Assembly (NCBI GenBank): GCA_016785225.1
Contig: JAFBJZ010000888.1
Coordinates: 438,501 to 502,500, forward strand
Direction of reading: 5' to 3'
Source: Psettodes erumei
Taxonomy: Eukaryota; Chordata; Actinopteri; Pleuronectiformes; Psettodidae
Length of the DNA stretch: 64,000 nucleotides
The notes under the pieces are model-generated. The model was given only the letters and a program-made list of their open reading frames with translations. It searched no databases and was not told the origin of the DNA. Positions 49,531 through 63,240 of this stretch are shown piece after piece. The position numbers and the translations under genes are program-made. Position 1 is the stretch's first letter. Every line of letters starts with the position of its first letter.

Positions 49531-51750
49531 GCTATTGAGAATGGGGGGAAATCTCAGACAGTGTATCAGTCGCCAGTCTTAATTGATTTGTCCTCATGCT
49601 TGCCAAGACCGCAGTCAATACAGTGGAGTGCAATGAAACCTATCAAAGTGGAGTTAGGAGTGAAGGCACGAGCACCGAGGACAAAACAGCTGCGGCTTGT
49701 GGAGAGAAAAGGGGGAAAGAAAACAGCGTTTCTGTTTCTTCCGACCCTCTCTCCTCCCCCATGCGCATCTCTCCCTCACCTCTTGCTCTGCTCTTTCTCT
49801 CTCCAATCTCTCCTCTCTCCATTTTTGTGCCTGGCAGCAATCTTTCTCAGGAGACTTTCTCTGCAGTTGTGTGAGGAGAATGTCAGTCTTGTGTAGTCAG
49901 GAGTTTGTGTGTGTGTGTGTGTGTGGGCGCGCGCGTGCAAATGTGCCTCCGCACGAAACGTCCCCTGGATGTGCTCATTAGCAAAGCACAAGTGCGTATG
50001 GCTCCCCAGAACAAGGCATTCTGGGTACTGCCATTGTCAATCCTAACTTTGTGAGTTCGTAAGCAACTAATGAACAGATTCAGGCATGAATACAGGGCAG
50101 CTACACTGCAAACACATACACACAAACAATAAAGCCAAAATGACCTTTCATCCGTCACAGACTAAGAAAAATAACGAGGTGTTCAATATTCTACAAATTT
50201 GATGCTCTGATTTTGTGTGTGGATGGTGTGAGACTGAAGTTGTGCACTGGTTAAAAAAAGGAAAAGAACAAGAAGAGAAGAAACATGTTCTGCTCAACAA
50301 CACAATCTCCTCACCTCCAAAAAAAGTGCATAAAATCAGCTGCTGCCACCTGTACTTCCCAGGCTTTCACATTATTTCAGCACACAGTGTGGTCCTGCCT
50401 GTGGGCTGGATGAGCTTGACTCAGTATACCTTCTAAAAAGAAAAGAAAAAATTCTGTATGTGATCATATGGAACCTGGAGTCCTATATATTATTCTTTTG
50501 TTTTCTGCTTTCGTTTTATTTTGTTTTGTGACTTTAGGTCAACGGCACATCTAATGACCAGTCAGATGACTGGAAAATGACAGTCATCATTCCTTCAGGC
50601 TCCTGACAGAGGCAAAAAAGTCGTACTCCTTCACTGAAGCTTAGAATAACATAAGTGACAATAAAGGGAAAATGAAAACTAAATGCTTAGAAAAATTATC
50701 TACACAGTCTTAAAAATTTCCCCCTGACCACAGAGGAACATGTGTGCATATGTGTTACATCTACAATACGTAGAGACAGAGTATCTAAAGTTATGAAATA
50801 CTGTTGTGTGAAATGTATTTCAAGCTGACTGTGAATACTCATAAATATTTATTTCCATCTACAAAAGGAAATAATTTATACCCAGTCATATCCCCACTGT
50901 TCAAAACTAATCAGCACATGGGCACGAATGGAAAAACACTCTAATCTCACATGGAATAAAATGCTGTGAAATGAGCAGGTGCATAGGTGAACAAAGATAA
51001 ATATAGCCTGGCTTGATGAAATAATTTCTCTACCTGTCCTGGATAATAACTCATTATGTTAATCACAAGCCCTATTAATCATTTTCTCATTTGAACTGTC
51101 GGGATGTGATTGTGGTACGAGGACATTGTGTGAAGTACAGCAAAAAGGTTCGCCTTTTGCCATTTATCAAAAAAAAAAAAAAAAAATTTAACGTCAGAGC
51201 GGAATTCAAGGCTGAAGCTGCTGTGATGTGTCTGGCCCGAACAGAACAATGAAAGGCCTCCTCATATCTCGAGCCGTAAAAGAGAACAGAGTGATGATAA
51301 ACGCATTTGCACTGGTAACCCACTCCGGCTGTTAGATCCTGATGGCGCTGTATCACAACAGCACAACAGGAAACATATTAGCAATAGCCAGGAGAGTGTG
51401 TGTTTGTGCATAATGCATGTGATTTCCTGTGCATATGTGTGTGTGTGTGTGTGTGGGGCAACGGGCTCATATATTGTGATTGTCTCATTGTGAAAATGCC
51501 CTACTGGGGTGGCCAGCTGTTCCTGTGCCCATAAAAAGGAGGCAGGAATGTCTGGTGGGATGAAGGAGGCTGCAGAGACACAGAGGGAGCCACACACACT
51601 TGCTTTACAGGAGCAGATGTAGGACACAATAATTTAACACAAAAAGGCAAAAAAAGAACTCATGCAAAGACAAACCCACATCCTTATACACCTGTATGCA
51701 TGCATTTAGCACCACTTTACACAGTTACACACACACGCAAACACAAAGAC

Positions 51751-51782
<32 letters not shown>

Positions 51783-51790
51783 TGCAGCAG
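51751..51790. repeat. (GCA)n trinucleotide repeat
   Basis: Ten GCA units, then GCTGCAGCAG. It does not lie in any gene I can support, so it is not read as a polyglutamine tract. Confidence 0.96.
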
Positions 51791-52680
51791 GCAAGGTGGT
51801 GGAGGCGTTATCGGCCCATATCTGTGCTTGGAGCCACAGCAGTCTCCAAGGCTGCTATCAGCTCCCCCATTATCTCTGTCTGAGAGTGTGGAAGAGGAGG
51901 AGGGGAGGAGGACAAGGATGAAGCTTGCTTCCCCACCCCCCATCAACCAGCTCCCCTCATCGCTGCCGTACATATACACACGCGCACGCACACACACTGG
52001 CGCACACGTGTATTAACACACACTCAGCACCAACTCGTTAAGAAAGGCGGAAATGAAATGTCTGTCCCCTGAGCCGCCCCAGAAGCCGAGCTTTGCTGCT
52101 GTGGCACAAGTTTGGTGACTACAGCAGGCATCAAATAATAAATCCGCAGACAGAAAGAGAGCAGGATGAGGAAGGAAAAGAAGATGGCATGAACAGGACT
52201 GAAAGAGAGTGACAGAGGATGAAAGAGACAGAGAGACAGAAGGGGGAGGAAAGACAGGGAGCAGCCTGCTGCTGCAGCCCCTACCTCAGGTCTCATTAAC
52301 TTAATGGTCTCTGTGGATGGTGAAGGGCTGAGCAAGGATGGAGGGCAGCAGGGAGAGCAGAGGAGAGGAGAATGGTTAAATTGGTGATTCACTTGGTTAT
52401 AATGTGATTTGCTTTGTCTAGGTTTTCAAAGAAAAAAAGTTTTTCGCCTGTGTGTTTAGCCTTAATCTTTTTTGCACAGTATGCAATTCATACTGTGATG
52501 CATGTTTTAAACACATTTGCTATTGTAGCCGAAAGTACAAAAGTAACAGCCAAAACAGGAAAATAAGAGCAAAGTACAAAAGTGGAAGGTAATATCATGC
52601 AAATTGAGCAAATAAAATGCACAAAACAGGAAATGCAATTTTTCTTTTACATTTGTAAGTGAGAAAAATGTCCTGCATAC

Positions 52681-52950
52681 TGTCATGACTTATCTCCAGA
52701 GACTCTGTAGAGAGATTGTTTTTTTCTGTTTGGACCCTTATTTGCTGATTTCCTGTTTAATTTGATAATGATTTCCTAGTGTGTTTTGTGTTGTTTTACT
52801 TCCAGTGGTTGATTGTCCACTCCACCCTATGTTGTTCCAACTGTGTCTTGTAATCCCTACCTCTCTGGTGTACAGAAGTCTTGGTCTTTCCCTTTGTCTT
52901 TGTTGGCTTGTGTGTTTTGCCAAACTGTCTTCGTCCTGTTGAGCTCTCCC
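52681..52950 (+). mobile_element. LTR-like interspersed repeat, copy 6 (3'-truncated)
   Basis: It begins TGTCATGACTTATCTCCAG and shares the GTCTTGGTCTTTCCCTTTG segment with copy 5. The tail is missing or too decayed to follow. Confidence 0.55.
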
Positions 52951-55900
52951 ATTAGTGCATCCTGCAAGACATTTTGCAGAACATACGTAATGAAGATCAG
53001 TAATTCACTTCAGATAACCTTTTTTTCTTTATTATTGCTCTGAGTTTTCTTGACATTTTCCATTTTTTCTTTTAAAAAAGCAATTTATTTTAAAAAAGAA
53101 AAACAAATTCCATAAGCATTCAGCAGGTTGAATTAATAGCAGTCCTTCATATAATAGTCCATAGTCCAAGGTACATTTCTTACAAAAGAAGGAGAAACAT
53201 GTAGAGGTCAATTTCCATTATTCTACAGTCTACAGCAGATTGTTCTACAGTATTGTACAACCTTAAAACATTTGTCAAAGTTATGTCATAAAAGATTTTT
53301 GAGGTCAATCATTCAATCTTGTGAAGGCAAAGCTTGGATCATTGCCTGCACAGAAAAGTGAATCTTTTCATCAACCTCGGTATCTGTGCTTGGTTATTTA
53401 TATTTTTTATTATTATTCATATTTTTCTTATTAGTGTCATTTACAGTCAATAATGACGAGAAGTTAATAGAAATTTCTTTGTTTTTCTACATGAATTTCA
53501 TGGTCAGTTCACCGTCTTAACGGATCTCCTCTGGGTAGATGGACCACTTACTTGTATTCATCCATGTGCCACCGCAGCACTCATAGCTCCTTTGTGCTGG
53601 TGACATGGCCGTCAGTGTTGACAGGGTATCCTCTGCTATCATATGGACTGTCCAGCTGCTGGCGCCACACTCAGAGGAGCTTCTACACCACCTCAGGTCT
53701 GACATGGAGATACTCAGATCTTTTTTAATATATATACATATATTACCATTGGTGTTATGTGTAGGATGGATGGAAATCAGATTTACAAAGACCAACAGGA
53801 CAGCATTCCCGCTGAAATGCTTCTCTATTAATCAGATGTGTCAAGTAAGTGTAGCATGTAAAACAACCATTAAGTTATGTGAACTGGGATGGAAAGATCT
53901 TTCCTCATATTTTAACTCTCTGCTCTGGTCTGAAAATGCAAACAGCTGCTGATTTGCGGCATGACAGCGCACAGGCCACTGAAAGAGACAGAGACAGACA
54001 CACTGAAGGACGAGACAGATGACAGACCTCAAACTACTCGACATGCATCAGACTGCCGCTTGGTTAAAAAAGCAAGAGGGGTGCTGCAGAGATGAATGAG
54101 AGAGGAAGGAAGCTGACGAGAACAATATTTAGCACAGAGGGACCAATGGTGACAACACTGAAGCCAATACGAGGAGAAAAGCTATAATTCATGGGAAATG
54201 TACTGAGAAATAATTTGTCATCTCTGTTAAAAGTACCTTGATCACAGCTGTGTAGGTCTGCAGGGGGAGGCATCTTCAGAGAATTGCTTATCCGCCATTA
54301 CAGCAACTCACTACATTCAAGTTCGCTATTTTAAACACAAGGTTTTCTGTAAGTTACTGCAACACCAGCAAACAAAACCTGAAACACACACACACACACA
54401 CAGCAACACACTTCCCCCCTCTCTTTCACACACACCCTGCCACACTGCAGGGACCATCTGACAAGGCCAAAGTGATGTTGGTTTCAGGGGACCACGAGTC
54501 GGTCCCACCACAGATGGGCCGGGGCCCTGCACCCTTTCCCTAATGCTCCATTCTGCAGCTGTGTGAGATTAGCTAGGTACCATCAATGCTAATTTGTGCT
54601 GATACAACCAAAACTTTTATTGAGATGAGGGGGGAAAAAGTAGATAAAACACACACTCACCCCTGGTACATTGAGGATTTCTCCTTGAGTCTGCTGCAGA
54701 GGCTTGTACCCAAGGTGTACAGAGTCCAGGTGGGTTTTTAAACATGGTTTTATTAATGACTGCTAAAGCCTGATCAAGCTTGTCAAGCTTTGTAGAGGTT
54801 TGAACCATTTCAGATAAGAACATTTTACAACATGTCTTACAGCTGTATGAGACTGCCTCATGGTTACATCTTATTGTTAGGCAATTTTTAGCAGCCATAG
54901 TAATTGTGATGGGAGCAATGGAGGTAGTGAGGGGATGCAGTGCTGAGAGAAACTAGGAAAGCACAGAACACATGACAAGGTATACTGCTTTTTATTTCCC
55001 GTTTGAAACCAAGCTGTCATTGGTTTAATACAGGACTTTTCCACAACCTCAGCTGCATGACAATGAGGATTGTCGAACTTTAAGGACGTACTATTAACGC
55101 AAACCACAATCTTTCCCTTAACCTAACCAGACTGTAACCATTCCCTAAGTTTAAGTGACCAAAGTCAAACACCTGCAGCAACTTAGATAGCCAATTCTAG
55201 GGCTGTAAAGATTGGACATTAGAAGGACCAATGCATTCTAGTTCTGTTGGAATGACCAGATGTGGATGATAAGAGGTTGAGGGTTAGCTGGAAGGACTGC
55301 AATACTTGTACTTGTACCTGTCTGATGGTTTGACGGCTGAGGACCTCCCAGTCATCCTGAAATTTAAGATGTTCTGCAGCTGCAGGTTGGATGATACATC
55401 TCTCTGAAGCATCATCAAACATGGCATATGTCTCAAGTTGTGACCTGTGCACTTCAGCCATCCTGAAGATGGAAGGACGACTTCAAGATGACACAAGGAG
55501 ACCTCATCGCAGAAGGTAGATGATTAGAGCTGATGTGCTTTGAAGGAATTCTGTCATGGAGAATGGTTATTGCAGGCTCCACAAGGCTTCTTTAGTGAAA
55601 GGGCTTCAGGAGAGACCTGCAGCTCTTCCAACAATGATTATTCTCCTGTATCTAAGAAACTCTGTCAGCCACATTTGAAGCTTGAAGATTTCAGGACAGC
55701 TGTTGATAATGCACTCTTTCTTATTGCTAATTGGACAGTTCGAAAGCAACTTTACCTTCACGACTGGTCTCTTGGCATAAGGAATAACAGGTTAAATAAG
55801 AGGTTGTCTCTAAACTGTGTTGAGTTTTAAAAAGCCAGATACTCAGTGGCCCTCATTGCAGCAGTATTTCTGGTATTCATAGTCATAAGCTCTGGTAAAC

Positions 55901-58800
55901 TTATAAGCATGTGGCTGTTTAACTGCAGTAGCACAGAATGTTTTTGCATGAAATAAACGTCTCAGTGAGATGACAACAACCTCGGTGTGAATCTGGGTTA
56001 CTGACCCTGCACTTCACTTACTTACCTCTGGGGACAAAAAAAAGTCTGCACAGCAATGCACTACTTTCTGCTTCTTAAGCATATTACATTGAGTGCATGT
56101 TAATATCTGAAGGAGATGAACGCATCAACTCTGATTTTCTCTCATGTGGCCGTGGGGTCAGACATTGATGATGAGAGAGATTTTATGCATACAGACATAA
56201 TAATACTGCAATAGCAGCAATCTCCCACCAGTCGATGCCATAGAACTCTTATTACTAAGATGAATGTTTTTGTTTTTTGAAACTGTATATGTGCATTCAA
56301 ATGCTCTCACCACCCCTTATACACTTCCCTGTATCCATTTTGTCCCCCATCTGTATCGTTGGTACACTAAGACATTTTGTGGTTTGATTTTCTTTTTGTC
56401 TTTGTTTTTTTGACTGATTATTCTATTTACAGGTGTTTACACATTCTGCTTTGTGTTCGCCAAGATTCATCCACTGCTTCAATAACCCGTGGAAACAAAC
56501 CAGACCTATAAATCTCATCAACACACGCCTTCGCTGTCTGTCTCTCTCTGTCTCCGACACACACACACACATACACACATGCTGTATATCTCACATATGG
56601 CTCACCCATGGCATTATTTATCATATGCATAATGTCTCCCCGTTAGCCTATTTTCCCCAGATAAGTAATATACAGTGTAATATCAGTGGCACACACAGAC
56701 TGCAGTGCGAATAACAGGGAGGTTTGTTCACTTTATGAAACACTATTTATCACAACAGAGACAAACAAAATCGATTTCGTGGATTATTCACTGGCAGAGA
56801 CTGATATTGTTTTCATGCAAAACCAATAAAGAGGTATTATGAGGATGTTTTGATTACATTATCGGGGCTACAAATATGGTTAATAATAAAAGGGCTCCAG
56901 TGCATCATGACTGAATCCTAACACAGCCTGGTATATTCCTTTTTTAATATTGTTGAACTGTGAAAATAACTAAATAATGACGTCTTAAATAAGCTTAACC
57001 TGCCTGGTGACACACAGTATGCACTATCATGGGGCAAGTTCATCTTTTATTTTGTGACAGGTCGTAGGGAAGCAGTAGACTAAATAAAATGTTCGAGTAA
57101 GGTTCCTATCTAAAAAGCAAAGATGAACTATATGACCATTTTAATGCCACTTACTGTATATTGTCAAGTCAGTGCAAAGAGTTCTTTCTCAGAACCTCGA
57201 ACATTAACAATATTTGGTTGACTTTACTTATGCTAAGTTGATTCCATACCTTTGAGTATGATATCACTATTTCAGTTATTTGCAAATGGATAAAGATACT
57301 TGTATATAACATTAAGTCCATTTGTGAAGAATGTCATTGTGTGAAGAGAATGCCACATGGCTGCTGCATCACATTTGTGTATGCAGGGAAAATGCGAGGA
57401 TGCTTAACAGGCCCAGATGCTCCTGATTCCAACCAATTCACTCCAGCCTGGCACCTGCACTAAGGCCTGAGAATAGTTAGACTTTGGAGCGTTCAAGAGA
57501 ATCTGTAACCACCCTGTCTGAATTGAAATATGAGACCACCACCTATAATTATTTAAAGTTAGTGAAAGAGACTGAGAGACTGCCTGAAGCATTTTTTCAT
57601 TTTTGGGATTCAACAAACCCCACAAATAACCCCTTATACATAATTAGAATTACATCTAGCTCTGCGCACATTTATTGATCATGAGGTTGGCATTGGTTGC
57701 ATATTAGGTGTAGTTTATCTGTGTTAATGATTGTGTTATGTGTGGATGCTCAGGAAAAAAATAATAATGGATAAAGATAGGGTATATGTAGATAAACTGA
57801 AAACATGACCTGAGAAAATTTGCTCAGGCAGCAACTCAGTAATGATCTTTTAAGCCTTTGAGTCTCAGTCATCTCTATGCAGAGCTGGCCTCTCTATCCT
57901 GTAGAGGACACCCCTAACACTTGGCATCAGTAATTCAAATACGTCAGTAATAACAAATTATCACTACTTAAGCCGTCAAATTTTTTAAAAAGTGGAGAAT
58001 TTACAAATTACCCCTTTAAAACTGAGTAGTGAGATTGCACGCACTTTATCTCGCTCTCGCTCAGATCTGATGCCAAGTGGGCACAAGAGAGGCACCGTGT
58101 GTTTGTCTAATGACTACCTGCTGCCTGGCACAGTTACCTTTGGACACTACAGAGAAATCTGATTAAGCACTCAGCCACACGCTGCACCGCTGCCTTCCAG
58201 GCACCATGCATTTGTGAGTAAACAAGAGAGTATGTAGGTGAAGGAGGAGCGCACGTGCCTATGGAAGGGTTTCATAAAAAGCAGAGAAGGGGAAAAAAAA
58301 GTGGTTTGTTTTGTTGTTTATTTTTACATTAACTGCAATTTCTTTTTCTTCAGATTTATAAGGCGTCATTCAGTGCTGTTGGATTTAACCAACAGGGTCA
58401 CAAGTTTGAGCTTGCACAGACTATAAAAAAATCTTTCAGCCATTCATGGCTGATTATATGAATTACCGTGTCTTCTTTTCCTGTAATTTCCCTGTTTATT
58501 CCAAACAAATACATGTCACTGCCGCAGCCAACAAAAGACATCACATTCTGTATGATTCTTTCCGGTAAACATGCACCACTCTCCAGGTGTGGAGAAGAGC
58601 GGTGCCACTCACAATAGATATAACTAGAAATATTAAAAGTACAGTGACTTATAAGTATATTTTTCTGCTTTCTTATCCCAGTGCTTTAAACATTTAAATG
58701 AATATTTTTTCAGAAGTAAGGCTGCAAACAGGGCACATGACAAATTTAGATGCCTCTCGTTCTCTCAGCTTTCATCTCTCATAAACAATCATTCTTCTGC

Positions 58801-58836
58801 CCCCCCCCCACACACACACACACACACACTCTCTCT
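58801..58836. repeat. C-run with (CA)n(CT)n
   Basis: A run of at least nine C residues, then CA units and a short CT tract. Confidence 0.95.
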
Positions 58837-60807
58837 CACATTTTACCATCTTGTCAATTACTGTCCCAGTGGTTTACCTCCTCAGTCTGACACATCCATG
58901 GAGTGTGTGAGCATTCATCAAAGCTGTTTAACCCTCACAACGCCCTGAACTGGAAAACAGCCAGGGAGCGTCACGGAGGCAGCCAGTTGTCAGCGACTAT
59001 CATCCCTTTCCACCAGCACCAACCCCCCCGTCACCAACGAACACACATCAGACAGGGAGCAGCCCTTGTTGATGAGAAGAAATTCACTAATTGTTTGATT
59101 ATACAGATCTCCATGATAATGAATCACTACTCCATGGTTCGGGAACATGGTGTGCAACCCGAATTACCACCCCAACACTCAAGCTGTGAAAGTTGATTAC
59201 TCATTAGTGGGTGACTGAGTGGCACAAACAACCCTGACACCCCCTTTTAAATTTCCCTCCTGTGTTTTTTACTGTATGTACTTGTAATTGCTCTACACTG
59301 TAACACAGCAGACTGGCCTGCAACAACACAGATTAAAATCCAACCCAAAGCCGAGATGCGGTCTATTTCTTCCCACTTGGCACCAGCTCTTTGAAGACTG
59401 CAAACACTGACTAATATTATACAATATCATATTGACTTGTCTGCAGGTTTGGAATCTGCAAAATGTTGCTGAATTACCGACAAGAACTGATTTTGTTGAA
59501 GGTTATGTTGAGATTGCCTCTCCAAACTCCCAAACCTTACTAATAGCGCATGGAACAGCAAGGTCTTTTTCCAAGCTTCAACTTATTTGAATACCCATTT
59601 TGTGGAAGAGCCATGTTGGGCAGCCATCATGGTTTTGCATTTTTAGAATACAATGAGAATGCAAACACACAAACAGCAAACACTGCTGAGATAATTCCCT
59701 GTGATTTCAGTTGCCAGTTGACCATGACCAGAAAGTTGCTGTGTTGCCATGTTTCAATGAAAACAATGACGCATTGGTCTGTTGCATCTGCAACTTAGAG
59801 TCTAAGGACAGAGGGTGTTGTATATTACACAATAAAAGCCCAGGTCACGATAGGAAAACCACAGTTATAAATAATGAGTCATGCCTGAATTCCATTTAGC
59901 TGCTTCATTTGCACTACTGGTGCTGTTCATGCAGTTTCACTATCACGCGGGCGTGACCTGCCTTACTTGGACACGTAGACAGAAACACCTTTGCTTTTCC
60001 AGCTATGACAAGTCGAAATGTGTGCTGTAAAATAGGCATGGTACAAAGCCCTCTGGACAAACTTTGAGCTTTACGACTACAGGTGCAATGCATGTGTCTA
60101 GTTTTGCATTTTGACTGATTCACTCGTAATTGCACTTTGACTGTCCTATGTATTTGAATAATTAATTCAGTTCAGTTTGGCCGCTGAGCCACTGATTCAC
60201 ACAGTATTAGCTGCAGTGCTCGATGACCTACATCAGTGCAACAATGTGACTCTTGAATTGATTACAGCAGTTTTTGGAGGGAAGCCAGCAGCAGTTGTTG
60301 CTGTGCTAGACAAATAACTGTCATAGGCCTGAAAATTTGTATTTACAAGTACGCTGATCCATTGCAAATTGCATAAGCACACACCGGCATGCTTTGCTTT
60401 ATTTCCATATTCACTTCACTTTTAGCATATCACCGCATAATGATTGATGCATGTGCCAACCCTACAACCCAACATCAGTCTAATATATGCCGATTCCTTT
60501 CCTTTGACTTGACAGTGACATTCGTATACTTATGCGCCAGTTATGTAAACAAGAAAGATCACAATGGCCATCAAACAAACATATGAGGCCCAAATATTGC
60601 GCGGGTTTATCATATAACCTTGGTGGAGAGAGGCTTCAGAGCTAAAGATGGACAGCCAGATAACAAGAGCAGGGGTGTGTGTGTGTGTGTGTGTGTGTCT
60701 GTGTCTGTGCTTGTGTTAGCCAAACAGAAAATGAATGTGTGCGTAATTGCTTGTACAGTACAGAGTGGGCGGTAGCGCTTTTGTGTGAATGCATGGTTGT
60801 GAGAACA

Positions 60808-60918
<111 letters not shown>

Positions 60919-62950
60919 CTGCCGCAACAAGACAAAAGTTAATGAGGTTTGAAGGCTGCTGTGGCAGCGGCGGCCTCGTCTTTGTCTTCGTCCTCAGCCT
61001 CTCTGCTTCCTGCCCAGACCTTTATTAAAAGGATAATGCAGCAAGGGTCTTTAAGTGTGCAGCTGCAGAGAGAAAGACAAGGGCGAGAGAATGGTAGAGC
61101 AAGGTAGAGAGAGAGACAGAGAGAGAGAGCGAGAGTTAGGGGTGGTGAGGAAAGAGAAAAAGAGAAAAAGGCCAAATTCATGGTTATAAGGGCACAGCAT
61201 CTAAACAAGGCATGCAAGGATAGATGATAGAGAGAGGCTGAAGGTATAATGAAAGAAAAACTGGAAATGCTGGAGATGATGTATTTAGAAGAGAAATAGG
61301 GCATTAGACGTTGGAGAGCTAGAGTGGGAATAAAGCTGTTATAACATGCACTTGCAAACGTCAACTTGATGTTGTTAACCAAGGAAGCTGCAGGTGAGAA
61401 GGTAAATGTCCGATCCAAATCAGCTGAACCGGACATTCAACCTGTGACAAAGTCAATGTAATGTCCGAGTGGGCCCATGTCACTGTCACTGAGAATTCAA
61501 TGTGAGCAAGTGGGTGTGTTGATGACATTTCCATCCTGCCTCCGAGACGCTCTACCTCAGTGCCAGCTAGTAGGCGAGAACACTGTGAATCTGATACAGA
61601 AAATTTCCTGATGTGCCCTGGATGTGCGGCCAGTTTCTGGGCATTTCTGGACATTCATATGTCAAAAACGGTGTAAGATTCAGATTGCGAGATGTAGAGA
61701 AAACTCCATTAACACATAAACGTGAGAGCGCCATAAAAAAAAAAAAGCTTTCTTCTTCAAGCTTTTTTCTAAAATATAGCCATGACTAATCAGTTACTTA
61801 CTGCCACAACACAAAGTAACAGCCCTGTTTCTCCCCTGTGGATCGGTCTGTTGAGACAAACAGACATTTTTGTTATATCCTACTTTTTACTGGCCAATTA
61901 GTAACCTGTTAATTGGCGCAGGTGCAAACGTCTGAATCCAGGGGCATCGTTATTTATTAAAGGATCTCTGCAGACCTCCTGCTGGCTGAAATTAGGCCTC
62001 CTTTCAGCCAATTGCAGGTCTCAGGTGTGAGCGTTGTGGCCGGGACGTGTGCCTGTTAGCACTGGTGAGTGCATTGTAATTAGTCTGTGACTGTAATAAG
62101 TCTCTCTCTCTCTCGTCTGCTTGGCCTCTCCCACCAGCTGCCTCTCTGCTTTCCCCCCCTGCTTTGTCTATCTTTCTCAGCTCTCCTCTCTCCGCTTGTT
62201 TGTCAGTTAAAACATATACAGAGTATCCACTCCATTCTTCGGTATTGCATCTGTTTTCATATTTTCCTCTTGTCTCGTCTCTCTCGCGTCAGCCGTTAAA
62301 TCCTTCTATTTCTGTTTGGCCTAAATTTGAATGTGTGACTTTTGACTCAGATTTTGTGGCTCAGCTCAAAGCGGAAAAGGGGGTCGAGTTGCACCAGGCA
62401 AGATTTTTTTGTGCAATGATACGCAACTTATGAGTTTACGTCGGTTTGGGTTTGTCAGTTGAAGGGATGACATTCACACTTGATTTGAGGTGAGACATCA
62501 CTGGATTTCAAATTCGAATTCACTGACAAATTGCTGGAGGCTGAACAGCAAAAATTTTTAAGAAAGCCTTAGCTTGAGCAAGTATTGCATATTGAAAAGC
62601 TGGTTAGATACAAATGGAAATATTGGTGCCATCATACTTTATGTACATTCTGGTGATACTCATGTATATTTAGCAAAAAATATGACTTTCTTGTGCGATA
62701 AAATACAAGTACATCAGGTGATGGTGAGATAAAGGGTTTTTAGTTTTATTGTGCTTGTGTAGATGGGGATTACATGGTGCAAATCAAGAGACTAAAATCT
62801 GAATCTAAATCAAATTAGATTGAGATGTGACTTTGGACTGGATTAGATACAGACCTGGAAACGTTGTCTATGAAAAACTCTCCTTCAGCATTTTCCCTGC
62901 TTCGTGGTTTTGTGAGTATATTGGCTTAAGTCACAAAAGATCTCGATCTA

Positions 62951-63240
62951 AAGCTGCAATAACTGATTTTTTTGGACACTTGGCAGCAGAGGAAACAAGC
63001 TGTAAACACATAATTGAGATATTATCACTCTCTAAAGTTGATATGGCAAACATTATTTCTTCTTGTACACTTGCAGCAGACATGTTGGATGTTCACCAGC
63101 TGGTCGATAATTTTGTCTGCTGTTTGGCCATGGGAAGGTAGTGTGCCATAGTGTTTAGAGGGTTCCCTTCTGAAAACAACTGCCCTCTCCCACTGGAAAC
63201 ATTGTGAGAACTATGAGAGTGAAACAGTGAACATTAAAGT
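62951..63240. repeat. Interspersed repeat, MITE-like (unassigned)
   Basis: AAGCTGCAATAACTGATTTT, AGCTGTAAACACATAATTGA and GACATGTTGGATGTTCACCA resemble a non-coding repeat common in teleost genomes. The frame across it is open for about 100 codons, but I see no protein family in it. Confidence 0.4.

Larger units (their letters stand above)
48674..52680. other. Downstream intergenic
   Basis: Holds the 49.0-49.5 kb candidate block, an A-run of 18 at 51169-51186, the GCA repeat and purine-rich tracts at 52140-52380. No coding exon seen. Confidence 0.6.

Noticed and set aside
51751..51790. Polyglutamine- or polyalanine-coding repeat
   Set aside because: No surrounding coding evidence or splice sites; treated as a plain trinucleotide repeat.
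60939..61436. 165-codon open frame on -
   Set aside because: Low-complexity Ser/Leu/Phe composition from a purine-rich tract, with no family match.
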